A stretch of DNA of 6,168 bases, taken from NCBI GenBank assembly GCA_017999075.1, contig JAGOBX010000230.1:1-6168 (forward strand), read 5' to 3'. Below are positions 1 to 5,908 of this stretch, piece by piece (the first letter of the stretch is position 1; the number at the start of each line of letters is the position of its first letter). Origin of the DNA: JAGOBX01 sp017999075 [NCBI: Candidatus Babelota bacterium] (lineage in GTDB: Bacteria; JAGOBX01). Position numbers and translations under genes: made by a program. The notes below the pieces were generated by a model, which worked only from the letters and a program-made list of their open reading frames with translations, made no database searches and was not told the DNA's origin.

Positions 1-6
1 CCATCT

Positions 7-177
7 TCATTTAAAAAACGATATGATAAAACCTGTCATCATCATAACAATAACAAAAGCTCCCACAAGAGGATAAAAATATCCGCCTATCAAAAGTATT
101 AAAGTTATCCACGACAGAATAAGCTGAATCTTTTTTCGGCAGTCAACATCTTTTTTTATTTTTTCTTTATCTTCCAT
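7..177 (-). CDS. Small two-helix membrane protein; possible truncated N-terminus of a 4Fe-4S membrane protein
   Basis: A 56-codon frame starts at ATG (177) and ends at TGA (9-7). A weak GGGG Shine-Dalgarno (190-187) lies 9 bases upstream. The N-terminus is charged and lysine-rich (about residues 1-16). Two hydrophobic segments follow, at about 19-33 and 37-54, joined by a short turn containing GGYFYP. From memory of the family, this pattern resembles the opening of membrane-bound 4Fe-4S proteins, where FF-K/R-G-R-x-W-C and a CP motif come straight after the second helix. Here the frame reads F-F-K, stop, R-W at the window edge, so the TGA sits where that family has glycine. It is therefore either a genuine small membrane protein or the first part of a gene broken by a nonsense change, with the rest outside the window. 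The family resemblance is inference from a short stretch. The gene may be co-transcribed with the Spy-like gene upstream of it on the same strand. Confidence 0.5.
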   Translation of the reverse strand: MEDKEKIKKDVDCRKKIQLILSWITLILLIGGYFYPLVGAFVIVMMMTGFIISFFK

Positions 178-186
178 AAATATTTA

Positions 187-190
187 CCCC
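187..190 (-). promoter_or_regulatory. Weak Shine-Dalgarno for the 56-codon ORF
   Basis: GGGG on the minus strand lies 9 bases upstream of the ATG at 177. It is the only purine-rich stretch near this start, in an otherwise A/T leader, and it supports translation of the small ORF. Confidence 0.4.
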
Positions 191-249
191 ATAAAAAATT
201 AAAATTAATTTTTCCGTATTTATATATATATAATATTTTGTAAAATGTA

Positions 250-267
250 AGTTTAAATAATTAAACT
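250..267. repeat. Short AT-rich inverted repeat between two minus-strand genes
   Basis: AGTTTAA and TTAAACT form a perfect 7-bp inverted repeat around a 4-base ATAA centre, in the 126-base gap between the Spy-like gene and the 56-codon ORF. It could be an operator or a weak hairpin. It has no GC-rich stem and no strong T-run, so it is not a convincing terminator, and in such AT-rich DNA it may be chance. Confidence 0.25.
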
Positions 268-303
268 ATATATTTTCATTATGATATATATAATGCTATC
301 GCA

Positions 304-807
304 TCACATATCATCATATATTGCTCCAACCAAATCAAGTTCCAGTTTCAATTCAGGATTATTATTCCAATTATTCATCCTATTTTTTAAATTCGCATGT
401 ACTTTTTCTTTCAACTTAATAATTTTCTGCCATTGTTCTTTGGTTAATATTTTTTTCACTGCAATGCGAAACTCTATACTTTTGTTTCTGACTTTTAAAC
501 CTATATCAGTTACCTCATCAGCTTTTTTTATAATCATTTTTTCTTCAAGAGGCTCATGATTTTTCCAAATTTCAAGCAATTCATCTTTCTGTTTCATAAG
601 CTGTTTTGATAATGGATTTATTGTTTTTCTCAACTCGGATTGAAGCTCTATTATCTGTTTTTTTTGTTCTGCCGTAAGATCAAGATAATTCGATATAACT
701 GGACGTTCATCATTATCTTTAACGGCATTTGTGTCTTCAAAACATAATACTGAATTCACAAATACAACTAACATAAATATAAATAATATTGAACTTATTT
801 TTTTCAT
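304..807 (-). CDS. Exported Spy/CpxP-like LTxxQ-motif protein
   Basis: This 167-residue protein has a signal peptide (KK, then a hydrophobic core at about 5-21) and a helical, charged mature part. It holds the two short signatures of the Spy/CpxP/LTxxQ family: LTAEQ at 44-48 and LTKEQ at 121-125, each opening a Lys/Glu-rich amphipathic helix. Known members are periplasmic chaperones or envelope-stress and metal-responsive proteins; the exact role here is inferred only at family level. A cysteine (22) sits near the signal peptide end, but the residues before it do not make a good lipobox, so cleavage by signal peptidase I is more likely. I chose ATG 807 because AAGGTGGG lies 7 bases upstream; the GTG at 819 that extends the frame falls inside that ribosome site. 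The gene is divergent from the encapsulin operon and shares its upstream region. Confidence 0.8.
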   Translation of the reverse strand: MKKISSILFIFMLVVFVNSVLCFEDTNAVKDNDERPVISNYLDLTAEQKKQIIELQSELRKTINPLSKQLMKQKDELLEIWKNHEPLEEKMIIKKADEVTDIGLKVRNKSIEFRIAVKKILTKEQWQKIIKLKEKVHANLKNRMNNWNNNPELKLELDLVGAIYDDM

Positions 808-814
808 AATTTTT

Positions 815-822
815 CCCACCTT
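815..822 (-). promoter_or_regulatory. Shine-Dalgarno deciding the Spy-like gene start
   Basis: AAGGTGGG on the minus strand ends 7 bases before ATG 807. The alternative GTG start at 819 overlaps this motif and has no ribosome site of its own, so 807 is preferred. Confidence 0.75.
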
Positions 823-859
823 TATAATAAAAAAAATATATTTTCAATAAAAATATTTA

Positions 860-888
860 TTGACAATTCAATTTTACTATAATATATT
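860..888 (+). promoter_or_regulatory. Sigma-70-type promoter for the encapsulin operon
   Basis: A perfect -35 hexamer TTGACA (860-865) is followed after exactly 17 bases by TATATT (883-888), which is close to the -10 consensus. A perfect TATAAT overlaps it at 878-883 but gives a spacer of only 12 bases, so TATATT is the better partner. Transcription would start near 895, giving a leader of about 45-50 bases that is almost pure A/T. The element sits between the divergent Spy-like gene and the encapsulin gene, so a regulator bound here could affect both. Confidence 0.6.
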
Positions 889-932
889 TATTAAAAAAAA
901 GCAAAAAAATATTTTTAAATTTTTAAAACAGT

Positions 933-938
933 GGTGAT
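933..938 (+). promoter_or_regulatory. Shine-Dalgarno deciding the encapsulin start
   Basis: GGTGAT matches the 3' part of the full anti-Shine-Dalgarno complement (AGGAGGTGATC) and lies 4 bases before GTG 943. The GTG codons at 931 and 934 are in frame, but their upstream DNA is A/T only, and they overlap this site. Confidence 0.6.
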
Positions 939-942
939 TATT

Positions 943-2340
943 GTGGAAGAAAAAAATGGTAATCTGCATAGTGTGAGCACAAGGACAGCCCGCAATCTTG
1001 CAACAACAACAAAAACAATACCTCAAATGACTGCAATAAGCCCAAGATGGCTTCTTAAAATGCTTCCATGGATAAATGTCGAAGCAGGAACATATCGCGT
1101 AAACAGAAAAAAAATTATAACTAAAAAAGATATGAAAATAAATATTGATGTTGGTGCTGAACAGATACAATTAAAACCCGAACAATTAACTTCAATAGCT
1201 TCGTTTCTTGATTTAGATGAAAATTTAATGAAACTGCTTATCTCAAAATTTGAGGTTGAAAAATTTGATGTTGGTCAAAAACCTATTCCAATCGGTGAAC
1301 AGATAAAATTTTTTATAATAGCAAAAGGAAAAATCGAACTGCATAAAATAGGTTCATTTGGTCAAAAAATTGTTCTTAAAGTACTATCTGACGGCAATTA
1401 TTTTGGAGATTTATGTTTTGTCGGAGAACAACTTGGTCAAGTTTATGCGAAAGCATTATCACCATGTATTCTTCTTTCAATGAAATCAGAACAATTCCAG
1501 AAGTTTATGGAAGTGGTTCCTGATATAAGAGAACGTATGGATACAGCGAAAAAAAGAATGGAAAAACAATCAGAGTTATCTGATGAATACGGAGAAAAAA
1601 AAATAAATGTTTCATCTGCATATGAAGGAGAACCTGATATTTCAGAAACATTTATTGACTACGAAGATGAACCATTGGAATATCCATTAAGCATAATTCA
1701 AAGTATTTTAACAGTTCATACAAGAGTAACTGACATTTATAATAATCCTATAAATCAGCTGCGTGAGCAGTTAAGACTGACCATTGAAGCAATGAAAGAA
1801 CAACAAGAACGTGAAATTATTTGTAACCCTGAATTCGGTTTAATAAATGCGGTATCTTCGTCCTCTCATATAACAACAAGAGGCGGTTCTCCAACCCCTG
1901 ATGATATGGATGAATTATTAACGAGAGTGTGGAAAAAACCTTCTTTTTTTCTTGCTCATCCGCGCGCAGTGGCAGCATTCGGAAGAGAATGTACCCGCAG
2001 AGGAGTTCCACCTGTAGTAACAGATAAATTCGGAAGTCCTTTTATAACTTGGCGCGGAGTACCTATAATACCATCAGACAAGGTTCCTGTTGACGAGCGT
2101 GGTATGACAAAAATATTATTAATGCGTACAGGCGAAAGTGAGCAAGGTATAGTCGGATTACATCAAATAGGTATACCTGATGAAGTGATGCCGGGATTAT
2201 CAGTGCGTTTTATGGGTATTAATAAAAAATCAATTGCTTCCTATCTTGTTACTCTGTATTTTTCTGTAGCTGTACTTGTAGATGATGCGTTAGGCGTCCT
2301 TGATAATGTTGAGGTATCTAATTATTATGAATATAAATAA
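943..2340 (+). CDS. Family 2 encapsulin shell protein with inserted cyclic-nucleotide-binding-like domain (2B architecture)
   Basis: Major shell subunit of a protein nanocompartment (HK97 phage-capsid fold), 465 residues from GTG 943 (469 if GTG 931 is used). Order of parts: an N-terminal arm at 15-57, with the Family 2 signatures RNLATTTKT, ISPRWLL and YRVNR; a cyclic-nucleotide-binding-like domain at about 80-205 (beta-rich, with GNYFGD at 151-156); an acidic linker at about 210-245; then the shell body from about 246, including VHTRV, QLRLTIE, TPDDMDEL, KPSFFLAHP, RRGVPP, FITWRG, IPSDKVPV, VGLHQ, PGLSVRFMGI and the C-terminal VDDALGVLDNVEV. From memory, the body and the EYK ending closely resemble SrpI of Synechococcus, which is shorter (about 310 residues) and lacks the inserted domain; the insertion falls where SrpI has its E-loop. 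A cysteine desulfurase overlaps its 3' end and is the expected cargo. Shell identity is very secure; ligand binding by the inserted domain is uncertain. Confidence 0.95.
   Translation: MEEKNGNLHSVSTRTARNLATTTKTIPQMTAISPRWLLKMLPWINVEAGTYRVNRKKIITKKDMKINIDVGAEQIQLKPEQLTSIASFLDLDENLMKLLISKFEVEKFDVGQKPIPIGEQIKFFIIAKGKIELHKIGSFGQKIVLKVLSDGNYFGDLCFVGEQLGQVYAKALSPCILLSMKSEQFQKFMEVVPDIRERMDTAKKRMEKQSELSDEYGEKKINVSSAYEGEPDISETFIDYEDEPLEYPLSIIQSILTVHTRVTDIYNNPINQLREQLRLTIEAMKEQQEREIICNPEFGLINAVSSSSHITTRGGSPTPDDMDELLTRVWKKPSFFLAHPRAVAAFGRECTRRGVPPVVTDKFGSPFITWRGVPIIPSDKVPVDERGMTKILLMRTGESEQGIVGLHQIGIPDEVMPGLSVRFMGINKKSIASYLVTLYFSVAVLVDDALGVLDNVEVSNYYEYK
1183..1557 (+). other. Cyclic-nucleotide-binding-like domain inserted in the encapsulin
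   Basis: Approximate span of the inserted domain (about residues 81-205). It shows the usual layout of a CAP-type domain: a short helical start (LDLDENLMKLLISKF), a beta-roll (VGQKPIPIGEQ, FFIIAKGKIEL), the GNYFGD turn, LSPCILLSM, and a closing helix (FMEVVPDIRERM). In CAP-type cassettes the turn usually reads FGE and is followed by an R-S/T or R-A pair that holds the cyclic phosphate. Here the acidic residue is Asp156, and the region that should hold the arginine reads GQVYAKA. The fold assignment is firm; cAMP or cGMP binding is doubtful. Confidence 0.8.
2311..2315 (+). promoter_or_regulatory. Likely Shine-Dalgarno for the cysteine desulfurase, inside the encapsulin gene
   Basis: GAGGT lies 11 bases before ATG 2327, a rather long spacing, within the last codons of the encapsulin gene. 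A second option, AGGCG (2292-2296), sits 9 bases before an in-frame ATG at 2306. Either way, the ribosome site of the cargo gene is embedded in the shell gene, which favours coupled translation. Confidence 0.45.
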
Positions 2341-2620
2341 TATTGATTATCCTGGAACACCTCAGGATAGTTCCGAATATTCAGAACTTGATAATATTGC
2401 CAAACAGCTTTATTCTCAAATTCCAGGTTCAAGTATTTCATCTGAGCATATGAATTCGGCAGGTGTACCCGTTACTTTCGATGACATAAAAAAAATGTTA
2501 TTTTCCGATAATGCAGCATTTTGCAATTCAATATCCGGAATTTCTAACAGTACTATTGACAACAATAATTTTTTTGCAGGGTCGCCGAATTCAACAAGTT
2601 CATCTTCTCTTCCCGGATTA
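2327..2620 (+). other. Putative cargo-loading domain of the cysteine desulfurase
   Basis: Codons 1-98 precede the catalytic domain. The composition is Ser/Asn/Asp-rich with few long hydrophobic stretches, typical of a flexible tail. Two islands stand out: an amphipathic helix-like segment ending in PG (SELDNIAKQLYSQIPG, 19-34), and GVPVTFDDIKKMLF (46-59) followed by a mixed segment containing Cys66. A serine run (90-94) then joins the enzyme. By analogy with known Family 2 desulfurase cargos, the islands are the likely contacts with the inner shell surface; this is inference. Confidence 0.7.
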
Positions 2621-3856
2621 TTTGATTTGAAAAATATCAGAAATGATTTTCCTATATTAAATCAAAAGATAAATGGCAGAGATTTAATCTGGTTTGATAA
2701 TGCGGCGACAACTCAAAAACCCAGGCAGGTAATTGAAACACTTAAAAATTATTATGAAAATGACAATTCAAATATCCATCGCGGCGCACATACACTGGCA
2801 AAAAGATCAACAGACAGATACGAAGCTGCTCGCGAAAAAGTGCAATCTTTTATTGGAGCTAAATCAAAAGATGAAATAATTTTCTTGAGAGGTACAACTG
2901 AAGCAATAAATCTTGTTGCTCAGTCATATGGCAGAAAATATATTGGAGAAGGCGATGAAATACTGGTAACAAATCTTGAACATCATTCCAATATTGTTCC
3001 TTGGCAGATGCTTGCTCAGGAAAAAAAAGCCATTATAAAAGTTATACCTGTAAATGATAACGGCGATATTATGCTTGAAGAATATGAGCGGTTATTGAAT
3101 TCAAAAACAAAAATTGTGGCTGTAACTCACGTATCAAATTCAATCGGTTCAATCGTACCTGTTGAAACAATGGTTGAATCAGCACATAAGTATGGAGCTA
3201 AAGTTTTAATTGACGGAGCTCAGTCTGTTCCGCATTTCAGAGTAAATATGCAAAAAATCAATCCTGATTTTTATGTTTTTTCAGGACACAAACTTTTCGG
3301 TCCAACTGGAATAGGAGTATTATACGGAAAATCTGAACTGCTTAAAGAAATGCCTCCTTGGCAAGGCGGCGGAAGTATGATAAAATACGTTTCATTTGAC
3401 AGCACTGTTTATAATGATATACCCCAAAAATTTGAAGCTGGAACAAACAATATAGCAGGCGCTATAGGATTAGGCGCAGCAATTGATTATTTAAACAACA
3501 TAAATTTTGAATGGGCTTCAATGTATGAGCAGGAATTAATGGCGTATGCTACTAACTCATTGTCATCATTAAATGGATTACACCAAATAGGAAAATCTTC
3601 CCATAAAATAGGAGTTATTTCTTTTATAATAGACGATTTTAAACCTGAAGAAGTAGGCAAATTCCTTGATCAAGAAGGAATAGCTGTACGTGCAGGACAT
3701 CATTGCGCTCAGCCTACAATGCAGAGATTCAACGTAACAGGTACTGTCAGGCCATCTTTTTCATTCTATAATACGCGGGAAGAAATAGATATTTTAGTCA
3801 GCTCATTAAAACGTATGATTAACCGTAAAACAAAAAAAACATTATTTGATTTTTAA
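2327..3856 (+). CDS. SufS-type cysteine desulfurase with N-terminal encapsulation domain (encapsulin cargo)
   Basis: PLP-dependent class V aminotransferase fold enzyme that converts L-cysteine to L-alanine and passes sulfur to an active-site cysteine as persulfide. The protein has 509 residues from ATG 2327; SufS proteins usually have about 400-410. The catalytic part begins at about residue 99 and keeps the group II motifs: FDNAATTQKP (123-132), NIHRGAH (149-155), the TTEAIN stretch (190-195), the EHHSN segment (218-222), DGAQ (296-299), the SGHK lysine that binds PLP (Lys322), GGGSM (347-351), FEAGTNN (369-375) and RAGHHCAQP with the persulfide cysteine Cys460. Residues 1-98 have no place in ordinary SufS: they are Ser/Asn-rich, probably disordered, and hold two conserved-looking islands (20-34 and 46-72). 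Such extensions target desulfurases into Family 2 encapsulins. The start overlaps the encapsulin stop by 14 bases; ATG 2306 and TTG 2300 are alternative starts. No SufE/SufU or other SUF gene is in the window. Confidence 0.93.
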   Translation: MNINNIDYPGTPQDSSEYSELDNIAKQLYSQIPGSSISSEHMNSAGVPVTFDDIKKMLFSDNAAFCNSISGISNSTIDNNNFFAGSPNSTSSSSLPGLFDLKNIRNDFPILNQKINGRDLIWFDNAATTQKPRQVIETLKNYYENDNSNIHRGAHTLAKRSTDRYEAAREKVQSFIGAKSKDEIIFLRGTTEAINLVAQSYGRKYIGEGDEILVTNLEHHSNIVPWQMLAQEKKAIIKVIPVNDNGDIMLEEYERLLNSKTKIVAVTHVSNSIGSIVPVETMVESAHKYGAKVLIDGAQSVPHFRVNMQKINPDFYVFSGHKLFGPTGIGVLYGKSELLKEMPPWQGGGSMIKYVSFDSTVYNDIPQKFEAGTNNIAGAIGLGAAIDYLNNINFEWASMYEQELMAYATNSLSSLNGLHQIGKSSHKIGVISFIIDDFKPEEVGKFLDQEGIAVRAGHHCAQPTMQRFNVTGTVRPSFSFYNTREEIDILVSSLKRMINRKTKKTLFDF

Positions 3857-3958
3857 CTTCAGTTTGGATATTTCGTATATACGGGTTAATAAATCGTGAT
3901 TTGATTGAGGATTCATTTATCAAAGGGTACATACACCAACCCATAACCAATCGTCTTT

Positions 3959-4726
3959 TTATTTAAATAATACATAATTTATATTAAACATTAATTTGAT
4001 AGTGCATTTCGTATCTATTATTGGACTATTAGAAATTTTATCAGTTAAATATTCAAAACCAGACAATATATTACAACTTAATTTATTGGTAATATTATAT
4101 GAGTAAATCAAAGATAGTGAAGGAATAAATACACCAGGTACTTTATAATTATTTCTGTATGTTGACATTTCACCTTGTTCAACTCCATAGTAATAATTTG
4201 CAAATTCACTATTTAAATAGTTAATACTAATTTGAGGAATTAAAATTGATTTTTTATTTAAAAATATTATTTTAGTACTATCTAATCCAAATATAAAACC
4301 TTTGTTTCTATTTGAAATGTCAAAACTTATTTTGGGAGTAACAGAAAAATTATATTCTTTCAAATGACAATCATACTGAATTCCTAAATGAATTGAATTT
4401 TTCCTATCTTTCATTCCATTTAAAAAGAAAATATCGTTTGATTTATATCCGTTCATAATATAATCAAAATATATCAGCATAGGTTTTTTATTAATTTTAA
4501 TTCCTAATTCAGTTCCTTTTAAATATAAATTTTTATAAGAAAATTGAATTATCGGAAATATAAATAAATCTTTTTTCTGAGATTTATATAGTGATGATTT
4601 AACTCCAGTAATTATCCCTGCAGATAATTGATTTGACTGAAAAGATTCTTCAGAAATAACTTTATTGCTGAATAATAATAAAATAATAATAATTTTAATT
4701 GCCGATGATTTAATATACTTTTTCAT
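3959..4726 (-). CDS. MipA/OmpV-family outer-membrane beta-barrel protein
   Basis: 255 residues with a signal peptide (KK at 2-3, hydrophobic core at about 9-19, cleavage probably after VIS at 23-25). The mature part alternates short polar and aromatic beta-strands. Recognisable MipA/OmpV positions, in order: a P-I-I-x-F block followed by NLYLKGTELGIK (66-77), the GMKDRK turn (104-109) before a glycine-rich strand, NYYYGV (177-182), a Y-x-x-PG element (194-198), and SPII near the C-terminus (234-237). Family members are outer-membrane proteins; E. coli MipA binds the murein hydrolase MltA and PBP1B, but the role here is unknown. The assignment rests on scattered motifs, not close similarity. 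No clear Shine-Dalgarno precedes ATG 4726. The gene lies 69 bases downstream of the phospholipase-D-like gene, on the same strand, and converges on the encapsulin operon. Its codons look even more AT-biased than those of the operon. Confidence 0.72.
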   Translation of the reverse strand: MKKYIKSSAIKIIIILLLFSNKVISEESFQSNQLSAGIITGVKSSLYKSQKKDLFIFPIIQFSYKNLYLKGTELGIKINKKPMLIYFDYIMNGYKSNDIFFLNGMKDRKNSIHLGIQYDCHLKEYNFSVTPKISFDISNRNKGFIFGLDSTKIIFLNKKSILIPQISINYLNSEFANYYYGVEQGEMSTYRNNYKVPGVFIPSLSLIYSYNITNKLSCNILSGFEYLTDKISNSPIIDTKCTIKLMFNINYVLFK

Positions 4727-4795
4727 TTTAGTTTTAAGGATATTACTGATAGATCGCCATCACATTACAGAAATTTTCAAAAAAAATATTTTCAA

Positions 4796-5845
4796 TCAAT
4801 TATTTTTATATTTCAGTTTCTTATTATTTAACTTCCATAATTTTTCAAAATAATCATTAAAAAATGAAGCAGTAATATCAGTTTTAACGAGTAAATTCGC
4901 TTCATTATACTGCATCATGGCTCCGTATCCCCAATTAGTTGAACCTAAAACAACTATATCGTCAACTATAAGTAATTTGGCATGCGTTATTTCTTTAAGC
5001 GGGTCAAACCTAACTTCAATTTTATTTTCTTTCAAATATTCCGCAACTTCATAATTATATTTGTTGATCAAATCATTGTAGTCGCTTTGTTCCATCATAA
5101 CTCTGACTTTTACACCGCGAGCTTCAGCAGATATCAAAGCGTTCAATAATTTATTAATTGGGGAATTTGAAGATTTAGCATCAGAAATTCTCAAACCATA
5201 CATATAAAGATTTATATATTTATTTGAATCTGAAATCAATTTTAATACGCGAGGAAAATAATTTCTATTGACAATTGGTTCGGCATTTTCAAGTTTTACC
5301 AAATTCAATTCAGGATCTTTTGAAGAATCATCCCATAATTTATCAAAGTATTCGGAATAATATAATGCAAGTTTTTCGTTTTTAAATAAAACATTAGTTT
5401 CGTTATTATGTAATATTGATTTATAACTTAAATTTGTAGAACCAAGCATAACTTTTTTGTTGTCGAAAATATACATTTTGCAGTGTGTTTTTCTTGCTTC
5501 CATATCAAATTTAAAATTTATTTTTAAATTTTTATTTATCTTTTCAAAAGTTTTTTCAGATTTATCTCTGAGTTCAGATTCACAAAGAATATTTATTTTT
5601 ACGCCGCGAGCAGCAGCTTTATTAAGAGCATCCACAATTTTAAAAATAACTTTATCATTATTAAATTCAAAATGAACAATCTTAATTGATGATTTCGAAT
5701 TTTTGATTTCGTTAAATAAAACATCAAGATAATTATGTTTGGTAACAGGAATTATGTCGCTGTCAGTTAAAACATCCGCAGCGCCGCAATAATTTTTTGA
5801 TACAAAAAATAATAAAAATAACAGAAACAAAAACATTTTTTTCAT
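4796..5845 (-). CDS. Exported phospholipase-D-family protein with two HKD motifs
   Basis: 349 residues with an N-terminal signal peptide (MKK, hydrophobic core at about 4-15). Two PLD-type halves follow, each with a complete catalytic HxK(x)4D motif and GSTN: His121, Lys123, Asp128 with GSTN 135-138, and His288, Lys290, Asp295 with GSTN 301-304. Each half is preceded by a matching strand and an ARGVK segment (79-83 and 242-246). The enzyme class cuts or transfers phosphodiester bonds through a phosphohistidine; members include phospholipases, cardiolipin synthases and nucleases. The export signal and the lack of extra membrane helices argue against a typical cardiolipin synthase and suggest a periplasmic or secreted nuclease or lipase, but the substrate cannot be told. 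Start ATG 5845 is supported by AAAGGTG 7 bases upstream. PlsY ends 63 bases before it on the same strand. Confidence 0.88.
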   Translation of the reverse strand: MKKMFLFLLFLLFFVSKNYCGAADVLTDSDIIPVTKHNYLDVLFNEIKNSKSSIKIVHFEFNNDKVIFKIVDALNKAAARGVKINILCESELRDKSEKTFEKINKNLKINFKFDMEARKTHCKMYIFDNKKVMLGSTNLSYKSILHNNETNVLFKNEKLALYYSEYFDKLWDDSSKDPELNLVKLENAEPIVNRNYFPRVLKLISDSNKYINLYMYGLRISDAKSSNSPINKLLNALISAEARGVKVRVMMEQSDYNDLINKYNYEVAEYLKENKIEVRFDPLKEITHAKLLIVDDIVVLGSTNWGYGAMMQYNEANLLVKTDITASFFNDYFEKLWKLNNKKLKYKNN

Positions 5846-5852
5846 AAAATTA

Positions 5853-5859
5853 CACCTTT
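5853..5859 (-). promoter_or_regulatory. Shine-Dalgarno for the phospholipase-D-like gene
   Basis: AAAGGTG on the minus strand, 7 bases before ATG 5845. It has the same AAGGTG core and spacing as the site in front of the Spy-like gene, which supports both starts. Confidence 0.7.
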
Positions 5860-5864
5860 TATAA

Positions 5865-5893
5865 TTAATAAAGAATTTATAATTTTATATCAA
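5865..5893 (-). promoter_or_regulatory. Possible weak promoter for the phospholipase-D-like gene
   Basis: On the minus strand, TTGATA (5893-5888) is followed after 17 bases by TATTAA (5870-5865). The leader before the ribosome site would be only a few bases. In such AT-rich DNA the match may be chance, and read-through from plsY would also serve. Confidence 0.3.
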
Positions 5894-5908
5894 TATGGAA
5901 TGAATTTA

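Noticed and set aside
7-9. TGA read as glycine (alternative genetic code)
   Set aside because: TGA is the natural stop of the Spy-like (304-306) and PLD-like (4796-4798) genes, and no long conserved frame contains an internal TGA.
281-559. 92-codon plus-strand ORF opposite the Spy-like gene
   Set aside because: The Phe/Ser-rich translation is the antisense of the LTxxQ helices, and the minus frame has a signal peptide, family motifs and a ribosome site.
878-883. Perfect TATAAT as the -10 of the encapsulin promoter
   Set aside because: The spacing to TTGACA is only 12 bases; TATATT at 883-888 gives the standard 17.
877-1170. 97-codon minus-strand ORF across the encapsulin start
   Set aside because: It is a Cys/Phe-rich shadow, antisense to the well-conserved encapsulin N-terminal arm, with no family features.
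1817-2011. 64-codon minus-strand ORF inside the encapsulin
   Set aside because: It is antisense to conserved shell-body codons and has no motif or ribosome site.
3857-3958. Terminator or element end between the convergent genes, including the CGTATATACG palindrome (3874-3883), TTTGAT/ATCAAA arms (3900-3905, 3919-3924) and GATTG/CAATC arms before a T-run
   Set aside because: The stems are short and AT-rich with long loops. None forms a convincing rho-independent terminator or a repeat seen elsewhere in the window.
4665-4853. 62-codon plus-strand ORF spanning the gap between the MipA-like and PLD-like genes
   Set aside because: It is hydrophobic only because it is antisense to AT-rich signal-peptide and tail codons, and it overlaps two better-supported genes.
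5457-5675. 72-codon plus-strand ORF inside the PLD-like gene
   Set aside because: It is antisense to the first HKD half and has no supporting signal.
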